Positions 22,690 through 35,495 of a stretch of 64,000 bases of DNA are shown here, in pieces. The position numbers and the translations under genes were made by a program. Numbering within the stretch: the first letter of the stretch is position 1; every line of letters starts with the position of its first letter. The notes under the pieces are model-generated. The model saw only the letters and a program-made list of their open reading frames with translations, had not been told where the DNA came from and did no database searches. The DNA lies in contig NC_052122.1 in assembly GCF_012273895.1 (NCBI RefSeq), positions 7,068,001 to 7,132,000 of the forward strand, in the 5' to 3' direction. The stretch comes from Zerene cesonia. Its lineage: Eukaryota; Arthropoda; Insecta; Lepidoptera; Pieridae.

Positions 22690-22905
22690 ATAGGAACATT
22701 GTACATGTACTACCTAGGAGTACACTCGATGGTAAACGGATACCACCATCAACAACATTTGCAGAGTTCGATGGAAATGAAGGAATGGACTGGGAAGGAA
22801 GTGCTATTTACTGAAGTACTTTTTCACTCCGATCTTTTATGGGGATGAGGTAGTTTCCCTGGTACGAGCTGTCCCAATGCGTGCTGAAGCATACTCGACT
22901 TCCAC
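22690..22905 (+). repeat. Dispersed SINE-like element, copy 1
   Basis: Shares AAGGAATGxACTGGGAAGG, TTTCACxCCGxTCTTxTxTGGGG and a conserved end, CCCAATGCGTGCTGAAGC followed by ATACTCGACTTCC, with the reverse complement of 62385-62640. The similarity spans roughly 200 bases. The same family supplies shorter fragments at 33490-33730, 39367-39460 and 59680-59920. It matches a very common repeat of moths and butterflies as I remember it. Confidence 0.65.
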
Positions 22906-23699
22906 ATTAAACAAAATCTAAGCTAAAAGCTTTTTCCTAGGCGTCAATGTTTGTCTTATTTTTAAAAGCTCATCACATATGTTTATTATTCTACAATACG
23001 ATATTTTAATGCTATATTTTGAAGCTAAAAAAATACATATATTTAAAAAATGAGTATTATTAACTGCGTTTATACATCGCAGGAGCGCGCCTTTGCGTAC
23101 GCATGTCATATAATATCATCGATAAGATATAACTCTTATATCGTTATTTGTTCAGAATGAAAGTCCCGTACAATAAATACCAAGCCTTTCATAATTTAAT
23201 TATAAATAATTTTATAAACGCTACGACTGACTGATTGGATGCATTTCTTAAGAAAATCTTAAAATTGAACGTTACATTTAAATTAATATAAAAAAGTCTA
23301 TAAGTGTAATCAAGTATGTGGTTGTCATTATAAACTTGATAACGTCATTTGGCCGGCTGACTGTCGCCAAGCCCGCCGTGAAGATCGTGTTAATCGCTGC
23401 GCAGAAATTTTTCCAAGACAGGGGCGCAGCTTCATACCCACACCATGCACTCACCCACCACGCCCTAACAATAAACAGCTACTCTAAAAAAGTTGGGTTT
23501 TATGTTTTGCCTAACAAGTCTTTTGTCTGCGTCCCTCTTATTTCGATCTGATACCCCATGAAAGTGACAACGTTCTCAGTACTGACTTAACCTTCACAAA
23601 TAGAGTAGGCGCTAAGAATCACAAATAACTTAAAAAAATATGCCTATTTACATTATTAAAAGTCGGTAGATGTATAATAATCATAAACGCCGGCTTCAA

Positions 23700-23877
23700 T
23701 GTTAACGCACAATTTTTTGATAAAATTTAATATTAAATTGCATGATAAATATTTTTGTGGTGTCTTATTGGACGTTTAGTGATTTTATAAACATATTTTT
23801 ATACGAGTTGATTGGATTTATGTCATCGCGGTTTGTTTATTATCACCGCATGAATTTAGTGAAAAACTGCAATCGAG
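23700..23877 (+). other. Candidate noncoding first exon (strong donor)
   Basis: The segment ends in CAATCGAG|GTAAGTGG, a near-ideal splice donor at 23877/23878, and has no long open frame. It could be a 5' UTR exon of the GPCR whose first coding exon begins at 35482. The left boundary is a guess. This is an inference from the splice site alone. Confidence 0.25.
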
Positions 23878-26539
23878 GTAAGTGGTTATTTTATTTTATA
23901 TTAATTTAATTTAAGTGTTTAATTACGTCAGTAAAATAACATATTACTGCCAAAGTTTACGTTATACGGTTATATTTTTTCAAATATATTTTAATGTATG
24001 TTGTATAGCTATAGCTTCTAACTCCAGATAAATAAAATGATTTAATTTTACAAAATTAGTGTTTCCACTCACCAAAAGCTAATAGCTATGCGTATAATAA
24101 TTTAATCCGTATGATCATTGCCGTTCATGTCTGTAACGTACGATTTATAGTTTACTGCAGCCACCCACTCCCACTTTCACCCCTTGCATTACTGCTCTGA
24201 AGTCTGAGTTTTGTTGCAACTCCCGTATGTAGTAATAGTAAAGGACTCGAATATTCGTAATAATAAATCTATACCTACAAATACTATAAAGAGGTAAAGT
24301 TTCTTTATATGTTTGTAATGGTTAATCGGCAGTAGGTACCTAATTATGCGACCATGAATATTGTTTTTGTAAAATATATCAAACTTATTCAGAAGTGGCA
24401 TAGACGTATTTATCCCGGGGAAAGTGGCTAGTTTCAAATAACACTTACACTTACACACTACGGTTATTTACTCCACCTACGGTTTTATTAGCTTATGCAC
24501 AGTTACTACCCACGTGTGTCCTAACTCCTGTTTGTTCACTAAATTGAAATATTTGCGAAGAAAAAAGAAAATACTTGATAGATTTAAAACCAGTCGTGCG
24601 TTAGAAATTATTAATTGAAAAATAATAGAAATTATTATTTATGATGTCATTGCATATGCAAACAATAATATAAAATTGTCACTATTCAAATATGACTATG
24701 TATTGTTAATTCGTTGGATTTAAATAAAATTCAAAATAGTTCTTACTTCGCATAACAATTAACGCTAACAGTAGCCTTTAATATAATAATGTAAAGAGCC
24801 TGTATAATTTACGATTAAAAAAAAAGGAAAAATATAGTAAGAATCCAAATCAATATCTCATGTAGAAATTAGCTTGTTTTTTGAAGGAGACCGTAGGTAT
24901 AAACCTACTAGTGTTTTGCGCATAAACTTAATACAAGAATATATCAAAAGCTTGCAGAATCAATTTCACATTGAATATAAAAATAGAATCATCCCTTAAA
25001 ACACTTTCGTAATACCAGTGGAAGGTCGCTTTATAACAACACAAAGCAATTACGTGGTGATACTCATAAAATGTCCCGTTGAGTGCATAAAAATTAGTGA
25101 CACCGTACAGAATTCCATTGAATGCGCCGTTTTATGATCATATTGGTAATTTTATTTTGCAGTGAATATGAAATGAAAATTTGTTACATTATTGGTATTT
25201 AATACGTTTTAAATTATTACGAACAAATCTTATAAATATTTAAGTACATTCTAATTGTTATTCATTAAGTATATTATGGTAAAATTAAGGCAAAAAACTT
25301 TATCCTTACATAATTGCGTTTAGTAATTAATACATACCTATCTATCTTTATTACTTTACTATACGATCTATTATACATACCTACTTTTATAGATACTACA
25401 TTGTCATATTTAATTCTTAGACACGCAATTTTTCAATCGAAAATATCTAAAGCATAAGTGAAATAGTACCTAGTATAGTATTATGTTATCTGTGGTAAGT
25501 ACTATTAAGTATTCTGTGATATGACGCCATCACTTTTTTACTTTTAGCTATTCAGGATTACAAACAAAAAGGATTTATTTTCATGAAATTAAACAATTCT
25601 TATTCTAAAAACTGCGCAAAGATGGATCAACATCTGGCTGCTAGAAATTTATGCGACAAGTCTCATAAACAAGATAATAAAGGAAGCAACAAAAATAAAA
25701 CTTCACTATTTGTTGCAGCGTTTTAACAAATTTGAACCGTATGTCTGCGCGTTTAGTAAAATAATGATCATTGCCGATATACCTATGAGTAATTAATGAG
25801 ATGCAATCTTAAATTTTCTACAGAGCTTTCATAAAACAGTCTACGCCGTGTAACCGTGTGATATTAGCTATCACATGTTGATCGTACAAATAAAGATGAC
25901 CATGTTTTTAAATTAATAATAAAATTAGTTGTTTTAGTTAGTTTAAATTATTTGTCGCTCATTACTTTTCGTATATAACTTTAGCTTCTTTGAAAAAAAA
26001 AGTAGTTATAAGGTGAAAATTGTAAGTAAGAAGTAAGAACATATTTATATTTAACCCCTATATATATAAAATATGCTTCAGTATTTTCGTTCAATATATA
26101 CCTAACATACATTAGCGTAATTTGAGAGGGATTCGCGTACATAGCTCATATTATTATTATTTTCATACCAATCACTTTCGGTATATTTTACATAAGAGGT
26201 GGAATTCGTTTGATATAATTCAATATTCTTTCTTCTTTAGTGATAATAGATACCTGCTGCTATTTCTTTCTAAGAAATGAAATCTTTCTGTTCGTTTATT
26301 GTTCTGTTTTGACATATTTATAGCAGTGCCCACAGCCCTGATATCTACCTACTAAAAAAATCTCAATTTACTATAACGGATAAAATAGCTATATCTAATA
26401 ATATATAATAATAAACTAATATCTAATTTACATTTCTATTATCACATTACAAATGAAAACATAACAAATAGGATATAAATATAAGAAAGAACCTTGCACA
26501 TCATATAATAAATAAAACTTAATTTTTTTTCTTTGCTTG

Positions 26540-26712
26540 CTCTAATCTAAGGCTGAGTCGATTTGGACTGCCGAATTGAATCCCGAAATAAGACGCAGGA
26601 CAGGTTTTGTCCCGAAAATTCCATGGGATCGGAACTCTGTGAGGAAACTACGGGACTGTCTATCTTTTCCTTTGCGTATGAAGGAAAAGCCGCGGGCGGA
26701 AAGCTAGTTCAT
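26540..26712. repeat. Repeat remnant ending in CCGCGGGCGGAAAGCTAGTT
   Basis: A GC-richer block with several GTCCCG and CGGGAC words ends at CCGCGGGCGGAAAG (26690-26703) followed by CTAGTT. The end motif recurs near 9.8 kb and is typical of the terminus of a common lepidopteran dispersed repeat. No coding capacity. Confidence 0.45.
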
Positions 26713-28771
26713 AATATGAACGTGTAGCATAATGAAAAAGTACGTTGTGAGCAATAGTTAGCAATTAAAAAGTGGTTCAGTACGGAGCAGTAATTGTCAA
26801 AGCTTCTTTGCTAATAAAATGTCCCTGTATTGGAATCGTACCTTTGTAGGTATGAAAAAAACGAAGTCTGTTGGATGTTCGATTGCAAAATAATGAACAA
26901 AGAAACGGCGGAATTCGTAAAAGTCGATTTAATCAAACCGTACAATCCTTTCAGATGGAACGCGCAGTAATCAACACAGCGTCATACCTATGTTACATAT
27001 TGAATTAACTGCATAAATTCTCTCATATTTTGGAGAAATTCAATTAATTTTAAAAGCTTGTAGCAATGGAGACAAGCATGTTTTGATTAAAATTGCACGA
27101 AATTGTTTTCTATTATAAACCTGGCATTTCTGATGGACGGTTGTTAATTAAACTGAATTTATATATTGTAACCGAAATTATATATGTATTGATCGATGTA
27201 AATCGAAAGAGGAAACTGGGGTGACTATATTCAAAGCGTATATGTATATACATTATACATACTACTTAATACATATATGACATCGGATTAAACAATATCA
27301 AAATGTGTTCATTTTTTTGACATTTAACAGGTATACTGGTGATGTATCTAATATTTTATTGAGTGGATAAGTTTTAACCATGCATTGAACAATCTGAATA
27401 GCATAGATAACTCAACAAACAAACAAATATAACAATAGCAGTAGTAGTAGGAACACTATTATTTGTATTGTGTGACTAATTGAGCACTCAAATAAATAGA
27501 AAAAAGGTTGTATATTCAGCAGTTTGCCCTAAACAGAGATGGTGAGAACCAGATGGCGCTAGTGATTAAGGAATGAAAGGATAATAAGGAATGAGAGTGG
27601 TTGTCAACATTTACTTGTAACGAAATTTGATATAAGCTTCTTCTCATTAATTGGAACTTGTATGCGATAATCTTTCTCTCAATTTATCGATCTTTAAAGC
27701 AGAGGCCGTGTCGTATTGGTATAAATTAATATATAAATATTATACTAATGTCTTCATAATTAATAATTGTCTCGTATTCGCGTTAGATTTACAAAAAATC
27801 ATGTTAAATTGTAACTAATATATCACCTATTTTCGACGGATTACAGTTTTACGTTAATACAATAAAAATATAAATAATTTACGTTTGTGCCAAACGTATA
27901 TAAGCATACTTATATCAAAAATATTATGTCGTAAAAACTTCTGTCTTTTTCAATATGTATTAAGACTTTTTGTGAAAAACACCGCAGATGCAAAAATCCC
28001 ATGGGTTTAACCCTAAAGCGGTCGATTAAATCAACAGCTTACGTGGGAGCTCATTAATGCAGTTTAGCTCATTTTGCGGCGGTTCGGAAATAATTTTTGA
28101 AGCTTTGTTTTAACACTAACTAGATTTGTAAGGTTTTAAATTTTAGAACAGTTATTATGCTTAGGCAAATAAAACATTCTTAACGAAGATATATTATAGT
28201 CGGAGAAGTAGTAGGTACCCAAGATAAATGGTTAGCATGCTAATTGCTGCACCATAGATCAAGAGTTGACGCGCTAGAGAAGTCGAGCAAAGAAGATGAA
28301 ATTTAAACAACTGTGTATTCCATATCATGTATGGAATCTTGAAAAACGTCTTCCATTTTTTCACAATCATATTATGTAACCAGATTAAGGATTTATTTTC
28401 TACTTTTGATTTCATAATTAAAAAGAGTTGTAATGAGTAGGCTTTATAGTTTTTTAACTACACTTTTTATTTTTTGTTGTTGCTTCGGGATAATAGATAA
28501 GCTTATGAAATTGTCTCATCCTTGATAAGTGTACAAAGTTTAAAGTGGTTCAAAATAGAGTCAAAAGGAGCAGGTTATGCAAAAACATACAGAAAAACAG
28601 GTGAAGATCATTAAAGCGTGATATTGATAACACTGACCGATATTCCAATTTCCACGTGATGTCTCCAGATGCTTTGTATTTTTGCTTAAGTTTCTCCGGT
28701 AACAAAATAAGCGAAGAAGTGAAAATTCCTACCAACATTATTTGATTTTAATTATGATTATTCTTCCATAG

Positions 28772-28863
28772 GTGCTTTAATTAGGATACGAAGATATTGC
28801 TTGAAAGCAACGTTACGCACAACATTAAGTTTGGAATAACATTTCATCATTGTGGAGCATACG
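28772..28863 (+). other. Candidate noncoding exon bounded by splice sites
   Basis: The segment lies between an acceptor, TTCTTCCATAG at 28771, and a donor, CATACG|GTGAGTAA at 28863/28864. All three frames contain stops or are very short, so it would be untranslated. It could belong to the same transcript as the candidate exon at 23.7-23.9 kb and the GPCR at 35.5 kb. Confidence 0.25.
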
Positions 28864-29674
28864 GTGAGTAATGTATTCTTATATAATTGCTTCTTTTCTT
28901 TTTTTATTTGATTTATCTTGAAATATTGGTGATACACTTTGAGCCCACTTACAAACTAGATACACAAAAATCGTAGGGATTATCAAATTTGTCATTATTA
29001 ACTATGTTTTACGGACTACTATATTTCGTATATGTATATTTCAATCACAAACGTTTATCAAATAAATTATTGTTATAATTAACAAAAAAAAGTGCCGACC
29101 ACATTTATTATTGTTCAAGTATTGTAATTGAGTAATCCTACATACATTTCTACACTGAATCTTTGATAACGACTGGACAGATATGGCTAATTTTGATTTT
29201 GATGGTTGTGAGAAAAAATATAAAAAGAGAGGAGTTAGTTTATAAATAATATTAAATTATAAGTAATGGTAAAATAATTTTACAAATACATGTTATAAGT
29301 AGATTATATGAAGTTCACTCGGCTATTTAGTAATAAATATAAAACAGTATTAATGAAGGTGCAAGCGGTCGTAAATTTCTGAGTAGTATAAAGTTTTTCG
29401 GTCATTCGTCGTTTAACACGTAAAGTGTCCCAACATATATCATACTGTATCTACTTATTACGGTGTAACTAATGGTGAATGAACGGAATTATTCCCTACG
29501 TGACGTCTTCAGCATGCCCAATGCATATTAACACGAGTTCGTCATGTTTAGGACTAACTGGTTAAAGAAAAGGTGTAAGCCTAATATGCAGAGTATATAT
29601 ACTATATGTATTACCTAAAATATTTATTTGTATATTTCAAATGGTTCAGAAATTATTGTTTTTATCAATAATAT

Positions 29675-29832
29675 TTAACTGCCTTCAAATTATCAGACGG
29701 AAGGCACCAGCTTTCAAATAAAAAACATCATAAAAATCGGTTCACCCAGTCGCGTACTGAGGTACAACCTCAGTTTCGCGACTGGTACATGAATTGGGAA
29801 CCAACGTTTTTTTGAAGCCGGTTGATAAAATG
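29675..29832 (-). repeat. TTGAAGTCGGTTGA family, copy 1
   Basis: Contains, in order, GCCTTCAAATTATCAGA, AAGGCACCAGCTTTCAAAT, ATCGGTTCACCCAGT and TTTGAAGCCGGTTGA. The same order occurs at 43885-44062, and in reverse orientation at 33905-34085. Three copies in one window with shared block order indicate a small dispersed element. Confidence 0.6.
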
Positions 29833-30104
29833 ACTTTCGAAATAGCTTACTTTTATCATCCATATATTATTTTTATGGATTTATTTTTCCACCCCCATTA
29901 ATGTCAAAGCCCCTAAGCCCTGGCCTCTGTGACTCCGCGATCGATATGAGATAGTTCAATGTTAAAAATTCTCTAAAAAATAAAATAAATAACGTAAGTG
30001 TTTTGAAATTAAATTTAATATATGTGAAGCTTGGTCAAGAAGGTAGCGGTAAGTTGGCACTTTGGTTTTACGACATTTAAACTCTTTGTAAAACTGAAGA
30101 TCCC

Positions 30105-30280
30105 GAAGAGATTTTTTTTTTTTATAGTGGGGAAATCTTGCATAGATACCCACGGCCCCCGGGGAAGAGGTCGTGGGTTATGTCGGATTCCTACCGACTA
30201 AAACCCCACTGTGTTGCGTCAAGCCACATAAGTGAAGGGGCCACGGGTGCTTGTTGGAATGCGTCCGCGACCCCCCTCGG
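30105..30280 (-). mobile_element. Short non-LTR retroposon insertion with 15-bp target duplication
   Basis: The insert is flanked by two identical copies of AAAACTGAAGATCCC (30090-30104 and 30281-30295). It is GC-rich, and on the minus strand ends in a run of about 12 A residues followed by TCTCTTC next to the duplication. Near that end a stem of ten base pairs (30148-30157 with 30169-30178, one G-T wobble) closes an 11-base loop. Target duplication plus poly(A) is the signature of target-primed reverse transcription. With only about 176 bases it is either a SINE or a severely 5'-truncated LINE. The open frames crossing it are incidental. Confidence 0.8.
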
Positions 30281-30679
30281 AAAACTGAAGATCCCTACTA
30301 AAATATTACACAATTTAACTGATCTAAGAAGGATATAGGATTTTAATAGCTTTGCCGTATGTTTAAATAGTTTATGTCTCTGCGAGCCACTATTCACTAT
30401 CCGTACTATGCACGAATGTTTGCGCTCATGTATTGAAAACATTGGCAAGTGTCCTACGCATATAAGTAAGCGTATTTGTACGAATGTTCTCACATATACG
30501 GTACTTCACCGGCATGAGATCGGAGATACCAGTCAGTGGGAGAAAGAAATATCATCAAAATGATTTTCGTCGTAATCATATAACATACATAACCTCTTAT
30601 GGAAACGTACGGATTCTAATACGTCACGCCAGGCAAATTTAGATTGTAACAGAAAGTTTTGTTTTTAAATACTAATTCA

Positions 30680-30770
30680 GGCAATATTTCTCACGATGCT
30701 TTTCTTCACCGGACCAGCGTGGTAGAGATAATGAGCAAACGAACTCTGCACCCTAGTGTACTATAAAACC
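30680..30770 (-). repeat. SINE fragment
   Basis: On the minus strand the words GGTGCAGAGTTCGTTTGC, GGTCCGGTGAAGAAAAGC and ATCGTGAGAAAT appear in order, resembling part of a tRNA-derived lepidopteran SINE (the GGTGAAGGAAAACATCGTGA block). An ATC trinucleotide run at about 30848-30866 lies nearby. Recognition is from memory. Confidence 0.4.
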
Positions 30771-31289
30771 TTGTATGTACTTCAAACAAAAATGTTTTAC
30801 TACTCAAAAACCTCAGCTATTCAGTCACCATTGTTCGCAAAAATTTTATCATCATCATCATCATTTATTCACCCTCATAGCAACAATTAAAAAAAATATT
30901 TTCCGTAAACGAAACTATGTAAAACAATTTATTTAACAATTTCCATTTCAGTCGAGTTCTCATTTATAGAATATAAACTGTATTTACACATTTCCAGGTA
31001 TTCATACTGTAATTTCACATTCTAAATTTAATATCACGTTGATGTGCAATTAAATACAGGGAAATTCAAAAGCAAATATTGTCCCTTACGTCCATTTAGA
31101 GCATATTGGCCGGATATTGGTCTACGAAAAACATAGCGAACGGATGTAATGTTCATTATAGTAAAATGTACAACTAAATGTTGCAGTTTTAATTTAAAAT
31201 GTATCTTTTAAATTCAGTTTGTGTGAAAGCAACAATAATAAATACACTGTTTATATGGTTGTTTATATGGGTGGTTAGTAAGAATTTTA

Positions 31290-31535
31290 TTTTGGCTGAG
31301 GTGGCTCAGTGGTTTGAACCTTATAATAGTAGAAGTTGAAAGTTAGGGATCAGGCGATCAGGAAGAAATAATTTTTTAAATCTTTCTGTGTATTATTCGC
31401 CACTGTTTAAAAAAAAATTCAGGAAAACATAGTGTGGACATCTGCACATAGAATCTGGTAGATTATGTCTTGAATATAAAAAATAGGTGCCCCTGCAGTG
31501 GTAGCATCTGTGGTCTGACGATGATGATGATGAAA
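31290..31535 (+). repeat. tRNA-derived SINE with GAT tail, copy 1
   Basis: The head contains a perfect polymerase III A box (TGGCTCAGTGG). The body includes CAGGAAAACATAGTGTGGAC, and the element ends with CCTGCAGTGGTAGCATCTGTGG and a GAT microsatellite tail. The second copy at 52300-52561 has the same layout: tRNA-like head, similar body, GAT tail. It is not a functional tRNA, as no cloverleaf can be formed. Confidence 0.7.
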
Positions 31536-33489
31536 ATGAATATTTCTGTTTGGCACAAAATTCAAATATACCTAACCCAAGAATTTACTCATTCCAATAC
31601 AAATTTCATAATATATACACATAATATACTATATTAATCGACACAAATGATAAACAGACTTACAGAAATAATGATATTACCTATATACAACCGACACAAA
31701 GAGTTGCCTTTTGCATGTCTCTTGCCAATACGGTTGAACGTACGCCAGACATACGTTCAAAGGGAAATTTCTAGTTTCAATTTATACGGTTTACACAGAA
31801 TCTGATATATTTCATATCAAAACTGAAAAACCGTTTACCTTCAATTTAACGGGTTAATCCATAGAATACTATAGGTATTCATACTAATTTCATTATCTTC
31901 TCAATGCTTTTGAGTTTCAATATGATCGGACCGAAAGATACTGATATTGAAACTTAATGAAAAATATAAATCAATCAGCTTGACCTGTTAATCTATTATT
32001 GTAATAAAGTACTTATTATTTTAAATATTAATGTATGAATAATATAAAATTAAATCATAAGAGTTGGTTTTTCAACCCTCACCTAGTTAATAATTAAAAC
32101 TAATATCGCCACGTATCGTAATAAACTACTTCAAATAAGAATTCGCTGTAATTGCTTAAATTGTACGTACGCCTTTTGAAATTTTCCAGATAAAATTTTT
32201 ATATTATCGTGTAAATCAGTTGATAGATTCTAAAACAAATTATCTATCATTTCCAAACAAATTCTCAATTACAGCTTTTACAGGCTTATTTTTTTACGCA
32301 TTAAATTTCTACCTGTTGCATAGTTTACAAAGGAGATCCATAGCACGGGATTTGTTCTGTCTCCAACTTCAGTTTTATTATCAGTTTAGAATTTAGATTA
32401 ACATAAATCTCATGTTTTATTTTTCAATATTGTTTGTGAGAGAAAATATAAAAAAAAAACTATAAAACTTTTAAAATTATCTTGAACACTGTTTATTTTC
32501 TGAAATTCAGTTAGGTCACTTAGTACAAATTGGACCGTGTTAACAAATAAGATAATGTTAAGCGACACAATCGAATTTGGGAAAATTATCTTCAAAGTTT
32601 CTTTTGTCCCTGCGTCGTGTGTGCACATTATTTATATTATGTTTATGATATTTTTAGCTTGTGTAGTCTATATTTCGTCGTTGAATATAATTAAAAAAAT
32701 AACGTCTTTCATGTATGTCAGCTTTATTCAGACTTATAAAATTAATCAATAATCTACTATATGTAAAAATTTTGTTCCAAATATTTTACACATAGTTTTC
32801 AGTTGTTTAAAGCAATACTATTTCTGAGTATGAGATACACATTATATATGAGATAAATATTGATAAATAGACACTTAAATAATAACTAAATTATTGCAAC
32901 TCTCGCTATCTTTTATAAAACAACAACATTCAATTGGATTTTTATATCTACAAAAAATAAACTAATAGTACTTTTATATCGTATTCATCAATTTCAAACA
33001 AATTTCATTCAAAATAATCATCTTGTAACAAACTAAAGTGAATGATCGCGCAATCGCTGATACGCATTAACAAATTGAATGCCATTTTACGTGGTTAGCT
33101 CGATATTACGATTTTAATAAATTAAGTTAAACGGATTATCTCCAACTTATGGTGGATATAATTCGTAAATTCGTTATAAAATTCGTCGCATTTTGAAAAC
33201 CATTTTTGTGATTTTTGTATCAATAAATAGGCGCATAATTATATATATTACGAAGAGTGTGTGCTTTACTAACTAATTTTTCACTAAAGGCATGGGGAGT
33301 AAAAAACATACGCCAAAATTGCTAAATACCCCACTTTATCATGCCTAGAGTCTATATGCATTCAAAACTCACTTTTTCGATTTTAGCTCTTAAACTCGTC
33401 ATAACACGGTCCAATTAAACACTTCTATTTTTTATATTATTATCAAAATTTGAGCAAATGTGTTTTGCTTTGATTTTCTTATATCATAG

Positions 33490-33730
33490 CGGACACGTGC
33501 TTCACCTGATGTTAACTGCTGTCACAATGGTAAGGCCTGTATGAATTGCCCGATTTTAAGGGTCTGGGAGATCAGGATTGAAGAATGTAATCCCGGAATG
33601 GTAAGGATATAGGCATATAGGCATCCAGCTCCCTAACTCACCGCCCGAAACACAGTAGCATTCGCATGCTACTATTTCACGTCAATCTTCTATGGGAACA
33701 TTTCTACCTACCATGCCAAAGGGGGGGGAC
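33490..33730 (+). repeat. Dispersed SINE-like element, copy 2
   Basis: Contains CACCTGATGTTAACTGCTGTCAC, written here as CACCTGATG then TTAACTGCTGTCAC, and later AACACAGTAGCATTC and CTATTTCACGTCAATCTTCT, which match the 62.4-62.6 kb copy in order. More decayed than the copy near 22.8 kb. Confidence 0.5.
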
Positions 33731-33904
33731 TTTATTTAGTGTGAGGCGGCCTAATTCGTGACGTTGCAAAGCGTTTTTCATGCCCATATTAATTGTTAAA
33801 TTAATTTATTAATATGCATATTCGTATAAAATGAACTAAGTATACATAAAAATAAATCTTTGAACGAAGGTTGACCCGGGGGGTAGGCCTATATTATTAT
33901 CAAG

Positions 33905-34085
33905 ACGGCCGAAATGCTTTTTAATCGACTTAAAAAATCAGAAGAGTTTCATAATTTGTAAAGGTCAACCGATTTTGATGAACCTTTTTTTATTTGAAAG
34001 CTGGGGCCTTCCGTACGGTCTCATTTGTATTTGTTCTAGTTCTGGCAATTTGAAGGTTATTTTTTGTTGAAAATAATTTTTATTA
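33905..34085 (+). repeat. TTGAAGTCGGTTGA family, copy 2 (opposite orientation)
   Basis: Contains TTAATCGACTTAAAAAATCA, CAACCGATTTTGATGAACC, ATTTGAAAGCTGGGGCCTTCC and GGCAATTTGAAGG in an order that is the reverse complement of the copies at 29675-29832 and 43885-44062. Confidence 0.55.
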
Positions 34086-34735
34086 TTACACAAGTATCAG
34101 ACTGAATATAAAGGCAAGATAATAATAATTTAATATATTTGACCTCAATTAGTCATATACCTAGGCCCCATAAGATTCTGCAAAGAAGAGTCAGCAAGAA
34201 AACAAAATAAAAAATTCACACACTCAATTCATTCATAATTGTATAAAATTTTTCATAAAAACCTTATTGTGCCAAATAACTGTCCTGTATTTTTATGAGA
34301 CGTTCTTGGATTTCCTATTTCCGTGAAAACGTTATATACCAGGTTCTCTAAACACAGGTGTATATTTAAACTTAGCACTATTAAAAATTGTAAGCTTTCG
34401 TTTAGTTAAATAAGGGAAAAACGATATATTTTACACATACGTCGATATCATAGAACGAAAAAATATCAGCCAACGTTGTTCCAATTTTTTTAATAGATAC
34501 TTTCATGTCGATATTCATATATTCAATTAAACAGTGAATTTGACTAGCGCCGGTTTTTTAAACATGATTTTCCACTATAAATTCATGATTTTCTTTCAAA
34601 ACAGGTTGTTTGCTTTTATATTTTTTTAAATTGAAATATCTATGGCTATGATAATCCAATCATTACTCATGTTGTATATAATAAACAAAAAATCATAATT
34701 CTATATTAAATAGGCTTACCTTATCAATGGAGGCA

Positions 34736-34980
34736 CAAAGTCCAACGTTTTTTGCTTGTCAACTTGCACTTTTCACGATTTACGAAGAGAATAGCTAGTT
34801 ATGTCTGCTAATGGCGGAGCTGCGCCAGATAATAGGTACAGGACAGAAGTATAGGTTCCTGGAGTGATGCGTGACCTTGAATTTCAATGTTTATACACAA
34901 TACGGCAAACGGGAGATGCAGCCCCTGCGTACGGCTCCGGCTAGACTCCGCTCATTTCGAAAAACGCATCACTGGGACCG
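34736..34980 (-). other. Candidate antisense first exon upstream of the GPCR
   Basis: On the minus strand GATAAG|GTAAGCC gives a strong donor at 34735. The sequence just upstream of it on that strand (34900-35010) is relatively rich in CG dinucleotides and could be a promoter shared with the plus-strand GPCR. No downstream coding exon for such a transcript was found. Confidence 0.2.
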
Positions 34981-35385
34981 CACGTAAACGCGCCATGGGG
35001 TCGACAATCTGCTCGCAAGTAGTTAAAAAAAACATGCATATAGTATGTAAGTAAAGTGATCATCAATTTTTCATTTTTTATTGTCGTATTGTGATTTCTT
35101 AGTCGAATTAATGACGTGTTAATTTTTAAAGGACTTTCCGAAAAAAGCTTTTCTCCGAGTTATAATTATTTATTACCTATATGTATTATATTCTATTGTT
35201 ATTTATACATTTTACGTAGTTGTCGAAAAATTTCGAATGTATACGTGTACATATAAGATTATTGTAAAATAATGTTCGTTCATTCAATTACTTCCGCGGC
35301 GTTAGAGTATTTTTGCAATTATGTACGTGTTAAAAAAAGTAGTGACTGACAAAGTGGCATAAGGGTTATGGCTTTGAAGGGTGAA

Positions 35386-35420
35386 GGGAGGGGGGAAAAG
35401 GGGGTCAGTGAGAGGGGGGG
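35386..35420 (+). promoter_or_regulatory. G-quadruplex-capable tract upstream of the GPCR
   Basis: Four G runs of 3, 6, 5 and 7 bases (starting at 35386, 35390, 35400 and 35414) are separated by loops of 1, 4 and 9 bases, which fits a G-quadruplex motif. It lies 62-96 bases before the splice acceptor of the first coding exon, in an otherwise AT-rich setting. Confidence 0.5.
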
Positions 35421-35495
35421 ATGGTTGACGCCTTAAAAATGTGTTTCTTTAGCATATATACCTATCTATATGTTTTAACAGGCAAGATTCGCCCC

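Larger units (their letters stand above)
18027..35481. other. 17-kb AT-rich region without a supported coding gene
   Basis: Apart from the features listed separately I see only AT-rich, stop-codon-laden DNA. Short open frames such as 18842-19030 and 28550-28738 (both minus) have no recognisable domain and no splice support. The region may be the regulatory or 5' UTR territory of the GPCR gene that begins at 35.5 kb. Confidence 0.5.

Noticed and set aside
28194..28738. Two minus-strand open frames (73 and 62 codons) with hydrophobic stretches
   Set aside because: They resemble no receptor or transporter family I know, lack acceptor signals that would join them, and lie in AT-rich DNA where such frames occur by chance.
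31290..31330. Possible tRNA gene (A-box TGGCTCAGTGG)
   Set aside because: No cloverleaf and no intact B box at the right distance; the block is the head of a SINE.
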